Positions 1-7,868 of a stretch of 58,104 nt of DNA are shown here, one piece after another. Numbering within the stretch: position 1 is the first letter of the stretch; each line of letters opens with the position of its first letter. The translations under genes were made by a program, and so were the position numbers. This DNA is from Methanoregulaceae archaeon (lineage in GTDB: Archaea > Halobacteriota > Methanomicrobia > Methanomicrobiales > Methanospirillaceae), in the NCBI GenBank assembly GCA_021371995.1, contig JAJFVA010000040.1, positions 1 to 58,104 of the forward strand, in the 5' to 3' direction. The notes beneath the pieces were generated by a model. It was not told the DNA's origin, did no database searches, and saw only the letters and a program-made list of their open reading frames with translations.

Positions 1-366
1 GTGGAAGTTGTCAGGACCGATCTCTTTTCAGGCATATGCGGCATCTTTGACCTGGTGCTCTTCAATCCGCCCTACCTCCCCACGACTCCCGATGAACGGA
101 TGGATGACTGGCTCGAGTATGCCCTTGACGGAGGTCCGGACGGCCGTACCGTCATCAGGAGGTTCCTTTCCGGAGTCGGCAGGGTGCTTGCACCGGGAGG
201 GCGGTGTCTTCTTCTGATCTCGTCCCTTACCGGTCTTCCCGAGGTATGCATGCTGATTGAGCAGGCAGGGTTTACTCCAGAAGTCTTCATGGAGGAGCAG
301 GTCGAGGGCGAGATGCTCATGGTGATCAGGTTTGCAAGAGTTACCGCAGAGCAGATTATTGGTTAA
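1..366 (+). CDS. HemK/Mtq2-like protein methyltransferase, C-terminal part
   Basis: This is the 3' end of an S-adenosylmethionine-dependent methyltransferase whose start lies outside the window. The NPPY motif (residues 22-25 of the visible part) is the substrate-amide binding signature of the HemK/PrmC/Mtq2 family, which methylates the glutamine of the GGQ motif in peptide release factors. Downstream of it the usual terminal strands of a Rossmann methyltransferase follow, including an LAPGGR-type turn near residue 65. The first codon in the window happens to be GTG, but an intact family member is about 180-200 residues, so it is not the true start. In archaea a short Mtq2-like form acts on aRF1. 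The stop codon overlaps that of the convergent small gene next to it. Family call is good; exact substrate is inference. Confidence 0.8.
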   Translation: MEVVRTDLFSGICGIFDLVLFNPPYLPTTPDERMDDWLEYALDGGPDGRTVIRRFLSGVGRVLAPGGRCLLLISSLTGLPEVCMLIEQAGFTPEVFMEEQVEGEMLMVIRFARVTAEQIIG

Positions 367-656
367 ATCATCGTTCCATCTGGTAACAAGTAATGGATAC
401 GTTCACAACCCTCGGTCGAATAATGGCGATAGCGATAGGCATTAAAAATCCAGATTTTATTGACGAGGGAAAAACTATCCTCTCCTGCCGAAGGAGATCC
501 ATTGGTAGATAAATTTATTGTTGACGGTAAAAACGCAGGGGAAACATCGGTTTTTGTCCGGTAAAACGAGATCAGATCACTTTTACTGGTTGCGAGAGCA
601 GGTGAAAATAAAATGGACAGTAATAATACCCCCATAATCAGAGAGAAAATTTTCAT
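363..656 (-). CDS. Small exported protein, function unknown
   Basis: A 97-residue ORF starting at ATG 656, with a classical signal peptide: two charged residues followed by a hydrophobic core ending at an ALA-type cleavage site near residue 22. The mature part is about 75 residues and has no motif I recognise. The reading frame stays open upstream, but that part overlaps the tautomerase gene and lacks hydrophobic character, so the start just before the signal sequence is preferred. It converges with the methyltransferase gene, sharing bases of the two stop codons. The signal peptide is the main evidence that it is real; no function can be given. Confidence 0.5.
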   Translation of the reverse strand: MKIFSLIMGVLLLSILFSPALATSKSDLISFYRTKTDVSPAFLPSTINLSTNGSPSAGEDSFSLVNKIWIFNAYRYRHYSTEGCERIHYLLPDGTMI

Positions 657-702
657 TTCAATATCTTCACTGACAATATCTGTTCCTGTACTATATTTCA
701 CC

Positions 703-891
703 TTATCGTGTCTCAGAGAGCAATGAACCCCCAATCGAGATATTCTCCTTCTCCAGCTCGTGGACAAGGATGGTAACACGCTCGATCGGAACCCCGAGCA
801 CGTTCTTGACCGTTAGTGCGATCTGGTCGGTCATCTGCTTCTTCTGTTCGTAACTTCTTCCTTTTGCCAGGGTGATGGTCACAACGGGCAT
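703..891 (-). CDS. 4-oxalocrotonate tautomerase family protein
   Basis: A 62-residue protein starting MPVVTI. In this family the initiator methionine is removed and Pro-1 is the catalytic base for keto-enol tautomerisation, so the start was placed at ATG 891 rather than nine codons upstream. Size matches the usual 60-75 residues, and the pattern of a first beta strand, a long helix rich in K and Q, and a second strand (VTILVHE) is typical. Members form hexamers in the cytoplasm. The substrate cannot be told from sequence; many archaeal copies are orphan. It lies just downstream of the malic enzyme gene on the same strand (gap about 43 bases). Confidence 0.8.
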   Translation of the reverse strand: MPVVTITLAKGRSYEQKKQMTDQIALTVKNVLGVPIERVTILVHELEKENISIGGSLLSETR

Positions 892-934
892 ACGTGGTAT
901 ATTATTCCTGGAGGACAAGAATACTCCCGGTTTT

Positions 935-2152
935 TTACCTGATATCCCGGGCCATCCCTGAGTACCGTGCAGCCTCGCTTACCGCTGAGGCAACCACCTT
1001 CACGACCTTTTTATCAAGTACCGGCGGCATAATATGATCCTTTGCCGGTTTCTTCACGAATCCTGCAAGGGCGTGAGCTGCAGCAACCTTCATATCATCG
1101 TTTATCTTTCTGGCATGAGTATCGAGAGCTCCCCGGAACACACCGGGGAAAGCGAGGGCATTGTTGATCTGGTTGGGATAATCGGAACGCCCGGTCCCCA
1201 CGATGGCAGCACCGGCTGCCTTCGCCATTTCCGGCATAATCTCCGGGACCGGGTTTGCCATCGCAAACACGATCGGGTTGTCGTTCATTGTCCGGATCAT
1301 ATCCCCGTTCACAAGGTGGGGAGCTGATACGCCGATGAAGACATCAGCCCCTTCCAGTGCTTCTGCAAGTCCTCCGGTCCTGCCCGCATGGTTCGTCTCA
1401 TCAGCAAGGATGAACTTGTACTTGTTTGCATAGAGCCCTTTCCGGTTCCGGTGGATAATCCCCTGGGTGTCGCAGACGATGATATCACGGACCCGCTGGC
1501 AGACATCAGGGCTGTACCCGATACACCGGAGGAGGCGGACGATCGCAAAGCCGGCAGCTCCTGCCCCGCTGACGACAATGTTCAGGTCTTCAAATTCCTT
1601 TCCTGTCACCCTGCAGGAGTTCAGGAGCGCTGCAAGCACGGTGATAGCCGTACCATGCTGGTCATCATGCATGACCGGGATCCCGATGTCCTGCAGGGCT
1701 TCTTCCACTTCAAAACACTTCGGGGCGGCAATGTCTTCGAGGTTGATTCCCCCGAACACCGGGGCGATGTTCCGTACCTCATCGATAAAATCGGTATGAT
1801 AGCTCTCAAAACACAGGGGAAATGCATCGATCCCGGCAAACTTCTTGAAGAGGAGGGCTTTCCCCTCCATGACCGGTATCGCGGCATACCCCCCAATGTT
1901 ACCGAGCCCGAGGACCGCAGAGCCATCCGTCACGATCGCAACGGTATTCGCTTTCATCGTGTAACGGTAGGCGAGGTCCCTGTCTTTAGCAATCGCCCGG
2001 CAGACCTCTGCGACTCCCGGTGTATAAGCCCGTGCAAGGTCCAGCCGTGTCTTGAGCGGGACTTTTGGATGCAGTTCTATCTTGCCATGGTACCGGGCAT
2101 GAAGGTCAAGCGCCTCCTGATACAGTTCGTTGGTCTCTTCGTCATCTCCCAT
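935..2152 (-). CDS. Malate dehydrogenase (decarboxylating), malic enzyme
   Basis: A 405-residue malic enzyme, converting malate to pyruvate and carbon dioxide with reduction of NAD(P). The N-terminal malic domain shows the YTPGVAEVC stretch and a conserved lysine-containing TDGSAVLGLGNIG region with metal ligands further on (VMHDDQHGTA). The C-terminal NAD-binding domain has a Rossmann GAGAAG motif near residue 195. Length fits the short bacterial/archaeal type without a phosphotransacetylase domain. The start was set at ATG 2152 because a GGTGGTG ribosome site lies about 6-7 bases upstream; the open frame continues 42 codons upstream but into the opposing lipoprotein gene. It may supply pyruvate or, in reverse, malate for the partial TCA pathway of these methanogens. 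Confidence 0.93.
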   Translation of the reverse strand: MGDDEETNELYQEALDLHARYHGKIELHPKVPLKTRLDLARAYTPGVAEVCRAIAKDRDLAYRYTMKANTVAIVTDGSAVLGLGNIGGYAAIPVMEGKALLFKKFAGIDAFPLCFESYHTDFIDEVRNIAPVFGGINLEDIAAPKCFEVEEALQDIGIPVMHDDQHGTAITVLAALLNSCRVTGKEFEDLNIVVSGAGAAGFAIVRLLRCIGYSPDVCQRVRDIIVCDTQGIIHRNRKGLYANKYKFILADETNHAGRTGGLAEALEGADVFIGVSAPHLVNGDMIRTMNDNPIVFAMANPVPEIMPEMAKAAGAAIVGTGRSDYPNQINNALAFPGVFRGALDTHARKINDDMKVAAAHALAGFVKKPAKDHIMPPVLDKKVVKVVASAVSEAARYSGMARDIR

Positions 2153-2271
2153 CTGTTCACCACCGGCATTCCAGTGTTCTATGAGTGCATCAGAGCCGGG
2201 AGAATAAAAATCCTGCCGGTCCTGGCCCCCGGCAGATACCGTGGTTTTTTGAGGAAGGGGGCCAAAAAGTA

Positions 2272-3192
2272 ATGCCATTCAGCATGATTACCGGCAGGAC
2301 GACCCTTCATATCATTTTGCTCCTGGCTGTATTCTGTCTTTTCGCAGGGTGCAGCATGGAAACAGGATCTTCTCCGGATCCTGATCTCTCTGCCGGCCTT
2401 CCTTTAAGGGCCACGGTTACCGGGACCATCGATGGCGACACTTTCCGGCTCTCCTTTCCGGACGGGAGAACAGAGACCCTCCGCATTCTTGGCATCGATA
2501 CCCCTGAAGTAACCCCGGGAGGAAACGATCCCGGTAAATTCGATGGGATCACGGATCCGTGGTTTCTCTCTCTATGGGGGGAAGAAGCCGCTTTATATGC
2601 GCATCAGAATCTGGACAGGCAGGTGGTCACAATCGAATGTGATAGTGATGCAGGCACCCGGGATCCGTACGGGCGGCTGCTCGCAACCCTCACTCTCCCG
2701 GACGGCTCTGATTATGGTGAAGCCCTACTCATGCGGGGACTTGCCCGGGTCTATACACAGGAGACCTTTTCCCTGAAAGACCGTTATCTCGCGGTCCAGA
2801 AGGAGGCCATGGATACCCGCACTGGTATCTGGAGCGGCCTCGAACCGCTGCATGGTGCTTCCGGGCAGATCGTTATAGCGAAAGTCCACTATGATGCCGC
2901 CGGCGATGACAGGGAGAACCTGAATGATGAATACCTCACGATCCGCAACGGTGGTACTGCCACGGCTGACCTCACTTCATGGCAGGTCAGGGATTCGGAC
3001 GGGTTTGTCTACCTCTTCCCTGCGGTCAGCCTCTCTTCAGGGGAAACCCTGGCCCTTCATTCCGGGAACGGGACACCTTCTGCAGGGGATATCTTCATGG
3101 GTTCCCCATTTCCGGTTCTCAACAATGATGGTGATACCGTAACCCTTTCAGACCGGGAAGGAAACGTCGTCTCCTCATTCTCATGGGGCTGA
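2272..3192 (+). CDS. Thermonuclease-like lipoprotein with lamin-tail domain
   Basis: A 306-residue exported protein. Residues 1-27 form a lipoprotein signal ending in a lipobox (LFAGC), so it should be anchored to the outer face of the membrane. Residues about 45-195 are a staphylococcal-nuclease domain: IDGDTF, LGIDTPE and RDPYGR carry the expected calcium-binding and catalytic Asp, Arg and Glu positions. Residues about 205-306 resemble a lamin-tail (LTD) immunoglobulin-like fold, often paired with extracellular nucleases. The ATG at 2272 has a purine-rich GGGG site about 11 bases upstream. The role is probably degradation of extracellular DNA or RNA. The gene is divergent from malic enzyme, with overlapping open frames at the 5' ends. 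Confidence 0.85.
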   Translation: MPFSMITGRTTLHIILLLAVFCLFAGCSMETGSSPDPDLSAGLPLRATVTGTIDGDTFRLSFPDGRTETLRILGIDTPEVTPGGNDPGKFDGITDPWFLSLWGEEAALYAHQNLDRQVVTIECDSDAGTRDPYGRLLATLTLPDGSDYGEALLMRGLARVYTQETFSLKDRYLAVQKEAMDTRTGIWSGLEPLHGASGQIVIAKVHYDAAGDDRENLNDEYLTIRNGGTATADLTSWQVRDSDGFVYLFPAVSLSSGETLALHSGNGTPSAGDIFMGSPFPVLNNDGDTVTLSDREGNVVSSFSWG

Positions 3193-3322
3193 TTCGGGGT
3201 CGTTTTCCCGACAAATGCATGGCAAACATTTTTTTACGGACTGATACAAGACCAATTTTTCCCTGTCCGTTCCTGGGGATGATACAGGGCGGCGATCCCA
3301 CGATACCTCCAGGGTCGCGGTT

Positions 3323-5284
3323 TCACTTCCGTGCCTGCTCAAAGGCAAAAGCGATCTCTTCCCAGGCTTTTCCGAGCAGTTTCCTGTAATACCCGCGGTC
3401 AAAACGCTTTGCAACCCAGTCCAGGTCCACAGACCAGGTCCTGGCATCGGTCACCACGTACCCGATCTCCATCCCTGGTTCAACCCCGATTCCGGCATGA
3501 GCGCATGCCGCAACGGCCGATGCTTCAGGGCAGCGGCGCGAGTAGGTGAGCCGGCTTACCTGCCGGCGAATCGCCATGGATGAGGGGGGGGCATCAGGGA
3601 GTCCGGCTGCTGCCTCCCGGTACATTCCACGGACCTCCTCTTCAAGTGCCACCAGATCGGTACGCGTCACTGCCTGTTTCATCACCGAAAGCATCGACTC
3701 CTGCATCGTCCGGACGTAGGGAGGAGTATCGCCGCGCCGTGCCATGATCCCGCGGACCTTTATCTCTCCCGTGCTGAGGCGCCCGTAGTAGCGGTTGTAG
3801 GCGCCAAAACCGTCCGGCATGGGGAGAAAGACGATCCAGTCGTAAGGATCAAGCGTTGTATGAAGGCCGGTCTTCTCCTCGACCCGCACCTTTAGTGCAC
3901 CGGCAGGGCCCCCCCGAACCCAGAGGCAGTCAACGATACCGTGCAGGACGTCAAAGCCCATCTCCTCTGCACATTCCTTTGTCGTGAGCAGGATGTCCCG
4001 GGCATGCCCGGTGATCTTCTCGTGCACTTCAATCTGACCGAACTTTGCATTTTTATACCCGGTATACCCGAAACAGGTCACAAGCATCCACTTCAGGATC
4101 GAATCGATCCCGGTATAAGAAGGATCGGACACTTTCCGTGCCTTGCTCTCCTTCCGGAGTGCAAGAAGCGGTTCGAGCACCGTGGGCAGAAAGCCTTTCC
4201 TATCAGGGTTGGCGAGAGTTTCGGGAGAGAGGTTGTACGAAACGATGATGGAGGGATAGAGCGAGGTGAAGTCAATCTCAGACACCTCGTTGTAGAGCCC
4301 GGGCACCGGCTGGAACATCATCCCCCCGCGGTCGGTTGCCTTCAGGTTGCAGAACCGGCGCACGGCCTCTGGATCACTTTTACGGAAGGGAATGGCAATC
4401 CCCCGTTTCAGCGCCTCGTAGACCTCGTATGCCGAGATCAGCGTGCCCGAAGTGAAGCGGGCGGTGAGGTTCGGGGCAAGCCCGGTGAGACGGGCGCCAA
4501 GGATGATGCCCGCAAGGCCGCTCTCGCGGTAATGGAAGCTCTGGGTGGTGTCGATCAGGATCCTGCCGTCGGGGATCAGGGAGCCTGCCCGGTACTCGGT
4601 CTTTCCGTAGCTCCAGTAGGATTTCTCTGCAAGCTTCCGGTACCTGCCGCTCCTGCTGAACGGGAGCACGATCCCCTTTCTTTCTGCAGTGGAGAGGATG
4701 CGTGGCAGCCAGAGGTCAGAGTGGGGGAAAAGCACGACATGGGGGTCGATGGCTGTAACAAGGGCAGCAAGGTCGGCAAGGACCGCTGGTTCCTCCCCGC
4801 TGAGATGCTCACAGCGTTCGTGCACCACGTCAATGGAGCGGACAGGGTCCTTTCCGAAGGGAATGCCCCTGATATGCACTTCGATGATTCGGAACGGGAG
4901 CGATGGGAGTACCGGAGTGAACCTGGACTCGGCCTCATCACAACAGGGGACAAGGCCCTGCCCCGCCAGGTACCGCTGATCGGGTCGCAGGTCAACATTG
5001 TAGAGTTCGGCGGCAAAACCGGTCTGCCGCTCGATCGCCATGGCAACCTCCCGCCCGGCGGGGACAAAGTACCCGTCACAATCACCATGAACGGTCCGGA
5101 ACGTACACTCCTCTGCTCCGTATGCCGACTCCAGTGCCTCGAGAAGCTCCCAGTGGGCAGCCGGATCTGCAAGATGAAGGTAAAATGAGGGGGTGCAGGG
5201 GACGGTCCTGTGAAGGGTGACCCCGTCGCGGGTGAGTTCCCAGATCTCCACAGCATCCCGGTAGCAGGTGTCAGTGATCCACAT
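3323..5284 (-). CDS. Family B DNA polymerase, PolB2-like with broken active sites
   Basis: A 653-residue family-B polymerase, shorter than the usual 770-900. Motif A is intact ([10 protein letters not shown], Asp338), motif B is altered (K398 present, NSxYG replaced by TCFGYTGY), and motif C reads HGIVDC instead of YGDTDS, so the first catalytic Asp is Ile450 while Asp452 remains. In the exonuclease domain the DIE motif is IIE (Ile133, Glu135) and the second Asn/Asp motif is not recognisable. A KVRG stretch marks the thumb side. These changes are those known for the archaeal PolB2 (Dpo2) group, described as inactivated polymerases and, in Sulfolobus, tied to damage-induced mutagenesis. The start has a GGGAGGGG ribosome site and overlaps the preceding gene by 14 bases. 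The family call is strong; the role here is inference. Confidence 0.88.
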   Translation of the reverse strand: MWITDTCYRDAVEIWELTRDGVTLHRTVPCTPSFYLHLADPAAHWELLEALESAYGAEECTFRTVHGDCDGYFVPAGREVAMAIERQTGFAAELYNVDLRPDQRYLAGQGLVPCCDEAESRFTPVLPSLPFRIIEVHIRGIPFGKDPVRSIDVVHERCEHLSGEEPAVLADLAALVTAIDPHVVLFPHSDLWLPRILSTAERKGIVLPFSRSGRYRKLAEKSYWSYGKTEYRAGSLIPDGRILIDTTQSFHYRESGLAGIILGARLTGLAPNLTARFTSGTLISAYEVYEALKRGIAIPFRKSDPEAVRRFCNLKATDRGGMMFQPVPGLYNEVSEIDFTSLYPSIIVSYNLSPETLANPDRKGFLPTVLEPLLALRKESKARKVSDPSYTGIDSILKWMLVTCFGYTGYKNAKFGQIEVHEKITGHARDILLTTKECAEEMGFDVLHGIVDCLWVRGGPAGALKVRVEEKTGLHTTLDPYDWIVFLPMPDGFGAYNRYYGRLSTGEIKVRGIMARRGDTPPYVRTMQESMLSVMKQAVTRTDLVALEEEVRGMYREAAAGLPDAPPSSMAIRRQVSRLTYSRRCPEASAVAACAHAGIGVEPGMEIGYVVTDARTWSVDLDWVAKRFDRGYYRKLLGKAWEEIAFAFEQARK

Positions 5285-5507
5285 GCCGCCCCTCCCGGAC
5301 TTTCAGGATCTCGATGAAGACAGAGAAAAGGGCAGCCTCGAGCGGATCGTCAAATGCATAGAATCCCTCGCTTGCATGTCGCCTGGTCATTTCAACGATT
5401 ATGAGCGCTGTTTCCCCCTCCGCTCCCGGGAGTGACCGGGCCACCCGCTCCCAGCGCCCGGTGATATCCTTTACCCCCATGCGCACGCTCTCAAAACTTC
5501 GTCCCAT
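5271..5507 (-). CDS. Small conserved-looking protein in the PolB2 cassette
   Basis: A 78-residue protein without a motif I recognise. It looks soluble, with a predicted helix-strand pattern (TALIIVEMTR near residue 35) and an acidic middle. Its start codon shares bases with the stop of the RecA-like gene (4-base-type overlap at 5507) and its 3' end overlaps the polymerase gene by 14 bases, so the three genes are almost certainly co-translated. The context suggests a partner or adaptor of the degenerate polymerase. It is too short for confident fold assignment. Confidence 0.7.
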   Translation of the reverse strand: MGRSFESVRMGVKDITGRWERVARSLPGAEGETALIIVEMTRRHASEGFYAFDDPLEAALFSVFIEILKVREGRHVDH

Positions 5508-6034
5508 CAGAAACCCTCCAGGGTGGTCTGGTCCCGCGGGAGCCCTGACGGGTGCCGCACTGGTCCGCCATGGCGGGACCGCTGCACGGTTGGAAACGCC
5601 GTAGGTGAGAGGGAGAAGAACCGGTCTGCCCGATCTGCAACGAGTGAGAAGGCCGGGTCAGGGGCAGGGGCATACAGCACGACTGCAGCGTTCTGCCCTG
5701 CACCCTTCAGTGCCTGCGCCACCTGCGGGATGGCCTCCTCTCCGGATCCTTCGTACAGCCCGGGGTCGTGCTCGACAAAGATGATGGTATGGTAAGATTC
5801 CCGGAGGATGGTGAGGAGCTGGAAAGCGGTGAATGCCCTCCGTACCTCAATGGTGACCGACCTGCGGTTGATCCCGGAAAGGAGCCGTGAATAGTTTCCG
5901 CTCACAAAAAGGAAGAGGAACCTCCGGAGAACCGGGTTGTCGTTGAGACCTGCCAGCACCAGATCCTCCGGTGCAACGAGCGCTGCAAATGTCCCGGTGC
6001 GCAGGGTGACCGCTGGGTGCAGGTCAAATTCCAT
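5507..6034 (-). CDS. Possible RecA/RadB-like protein without P-loop, PolB2 partner
   Basis: A 175-residue protein that opens the PolB2 cassette. No Walker A motif is present. The segment TIIFVEHDP near residue 83-91, flanked by hydrophobic strand-like segments (AAVVLYAP, then ADRFF), resembles the Walker B and following strands of a RecA-fold core, so it may be a degenerate RecA-type ATPase; this is inference from pattern only. A GGGTGGTG ribosome site lies about 8 bases upstream of ATG 6034. The last 30 residues look disordered and end LEGF, which is reminiscent of short clamp-binding tails (QxxLxxF: QTTLEGF), though this also needs testing. Gene order is RecA-like, small protein, polymerase. 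Confidence 0.65.
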   Translation of the reverse strand: MEFDLHPAVTLRTGTFAALVAPEDLVLAGLNDNPVLRRFLFLFVSGNYSRLLSGINRRSVTIEVRRAFTAFQLLTILRESYHTIIFVEHDPGLYEGSGEEAIPQVAQALKGAGQNAAVVLYAPAPDPAFSLVADRADRFFSLSPTAFPTVQRSRHGGPVRHPSGLPRDQTTLEGF

Positions 6035-6212
6035 TGCAGGTACACCACCCTTGCAAGCTCCATAAGGGTGCAGAGCATGTGGTGCGAAAGTGGGGTCGAT
6101 ACGGTCATAAAGAAAGAGAAAAGGATAATATGACGTTGAATTCGAAAATCAGGTTTATTTTAAATGAAACATGATGAAAGGGTTGTCCCGTACATCAGGA
6201 AAAAATAGATCT

Positions 6213-6605
6213 TCAGGAGCAGCCGCCGCATCCGCATGAGCTCGGTGCTGGAGTGAAAAGATCTTTCCAGGTGAACCGGGGACTGCCGTTGCTGCTTTCA
6301 GCAGGTAATACCGGAGATATATAATCGTCCGGGTTGATGGGCTGGACGGTTAAGGACCCCAGGTTGTGAGAGGCGGATGAAAATATCCTGGCGCTTAACG
6401 GGTCTTTTGGGAGGATATCATCAGGGACATCCGAAGTGGCCGGGATGACAGGACCAGTTCCCGTTCCGGAAGAATACCCGTTTAAACGGGAGAATGAGTT
6501 CAGCTGGGAGAATGAGGCACCTGCTGCGGCTACTGGTGCAGCAAATACTGCAAGGACAATCAGGGCAGAAATAACAAGTGCGGAACATATGCGTGTGGTA
6601 TTCAT
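6213..6605 (-). CDS. Exported protein with Cys-Gly-rich C-terminus
   Basis: A 130-residue protein with a strong signal peptide (hydrophobic core residues 8-22, AxA site near 27). The mature part is rich in Ser, Asn, Pro and Gly and ends SSCGCGGCS, with three cysteines within the last seven residues and none elsewhere in the mature chain. Such a tail could bind metal, be lipidated or be cross-linked. A TATA box (6646-6655, read on the minus strand) would start transcription near 6624, giving a leader of about 19 bases with a GAGG ribosome site. No family recognised. It stands alone between the PolB2 cassette and other small genes. Confidence 0.7.
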   Translation of the reverse strand: MNTTRICSALVISALIVLAVFAAPVAAAGASFSQLNSFSRLNGYSSGTGTGPVIPATSDVPDDILPKDPLSARIFSSASHNLGSLTVQPINPDDYISPVLPAESSNGSPRFTWKDLFTPAPSSCGCGGCS

Positions 6606-6645
6606 ATCGAATCCTCGGTTGTATTTACCCTATTTTGGTGATATG

Positions 6646-6655
6646 CCTATAAATT
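6646..6655 (-). promoter_or_regulatory. TATA box for the Cys-tailed exported protein
   Basis: On the minus strand the sequence reads AATTTATAGG. Its centre is about 26 bases before a predicted transcription start near 6624 and 45 bases before the ATG at 6605. The spacing is that of archaeal TBP sites. Confidence 0.5.
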
Positions 6656-6691
6656 CTTGCCGGGCGGCCGGACAGGGAACGGAAGTCAGGT

Positions 6692-6826
6692 TCATGCCTT
6701 CTTCCGGAAGGTGCGGGACGGGCAGCGTTCAGCTTCGCGGTCTGCTGGAACAGGACCGTTGATGGTGCAGATCCCCTCCCGGTCGTTTTCCGGTGTGTAG
6801 AGGAAACAGTCAGCACAGGTTGGCAT
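6692..6826 (-). CDS. Small four-cysteine protein, possible metal or Fe-S binder
   Basis: A 44-residue ORF starting at ATG 6826 with cysteines at 4, 7, 20 and 35 in the order CxxC, C, C, and the sequence GIC near the third and RCPSR around the fourth. Such spacing is seen in small Fe-S or zinc-binding proteins. The frame is open far upstream, but that part overlaps the divergent membrane protein gene and looks non-coding. The ribosome site is weak (AAGGGA about 18 bases upstream). Function unknown; it could also be a remnant of a larger gene. Confidence 0.45.
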   Translation of the reverse strand: MPTCADCFLYTPENDREGICTINGPVPADREAERCPSRTFRKKA

Positions 6827-7021
6827 GAGAATGGATTGCCGTTTCCCTTCTTGTAGGTTGCGGCTTTTCCACTGATTGCAGTTCAGACCGGAATGGCGGG
6901 CTGTGCCACTGCGGATTATTTGATTTAAAACCAGGATACCCTCCGATGGCTCCTTCATCCCGTACCGCAGGAAATCCTTCCTAAAAATAATGTTTATTGC
7001 TCCTTGTGCAGAGAACAGAGC

Positions 7022-7801
7022 ATGCATATACGGACGTTCTGTGGCCTGATGACAATCCTGCTTCTTGTCACGACCGGTATTGCTGCAGCTCATCCGCCTG
7101 CAGGGATGCAGCTGGCATACAGTGAACAGACCGGAGAACTCGTGATGACCATCACCCATGATGTTGCCGATCCTGCCACGCACTTCGTCAGGCAGGCAGA
7201 GATCCGGAAAAACGGGGAGACGGTCATCAGCGAGAGGTATACCAGTCAGCCCTCAACGGATACATTCACATACCGGTACCCGGTCCCCCTCAACCCTGGG
7301 GACGAGGTCGTTGCAACCGCTGAATGTAACATCGGGGGATCAGCTACAGCCCGGTTTATCATGCCGGGGCAGACAGGAACCATCCCCACGGAACCCGGCA
7401 TGACTCCCCTCTGGGTATACCATGCAATCCTGATGGTGACCGGGATTCTCTGCATCCTGACTGCAGGGCTCCTCCCTGTCTTCGGGAAAGGGATTGCCGG
7501 CTGGTACCGTCTCCATATTATTACCGCTATTGCCGGGAGCATTCTTGTCATCCCTGCCGTAATCCTTGTGTTCAGAGTCCCGTACCTCTCTGCATCTCCT
7601 TCAGCCTTTGCTGTCCATGTCGTGCTTGGGCTCCTCCTCCTCTTCTCGCTCCTTGCAGCGATTCTGCTTGCCCTCATAAGGAGCCGGGCGGGACCGCGCA
7701 AGGCAGTTATCAGGAGTGCCCATATCTGGTCCGGCCGGGCTTTCATCGTGCTCGTGGTGATCAATATTCTCATCGGGCTGGCAGCAGTCGGGATAATCTG
7801 A
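7022..7801 (+). CDS. Cytochrome b561-like membrane protein with N-terminal soluble domain
   Basis: A 259-residue protein starting MHIRTF. Residues 1-22 form a signal peptide. Residues 25-130 form an extracellular beta-rich domain (MQLAYS, VMTITHDV, PLNPGDEV) that resembles desulfoferrodoxin- or SoxZ-like sandwiches. Then come four transmembrane helices containing conserved histidines: YHAIL, RLHII, AVHVV and SAHIW, which is the arrangement of a b561-type four-helix bundle holding one or two hemes. This suggests transmembrane electron transfer, possibly to the exported domain. The start was chosen at ATG 7022; a TTG six codons upstream is also possible. The heme call is inference from histidine placement. 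Confidence 0.75.
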   Translation: MHIRTFCGLMTILLLVTTGIAAAHPPAGMQLAYSEQTGELVMTITHDVADPATHFVRQAEIRKNGETVISERYTSQPSTDTFTYRYPVPLNPGDEVVATAECNIGGSATARFIMPGQTGTIPTEPGMTPLWVYHAILMVTGILCILTAGLLPVFGKGIAGWYRLHIITAIAGSILVIPAVILVFRVPYLSASPSAFAVHVVLGLLLLFSLLAAILLALIRSRAGPRKAVIRSAHIWSGRAFIVLVVINILIGLAAVGII

Positions 7802-7868
7802 AATAATTTTTCAGAGAAAATGTGTGTACGGGGCAGGACATCTCACAGAACATAGGGAGGATACGATT

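Noticed and set aside
1388-2272. Long plus-strand frame opposite malic enzyme
   Set aside because: It is the antisense shadow of a clear malic enzyme gene and shows no family pattern.
3941-5188. 415-codon plus-strand frame opposite the polymerase
   Set aside because: The opposite strand encodes recognisable polymerase motifs; this frame is a product of high GC codon use.
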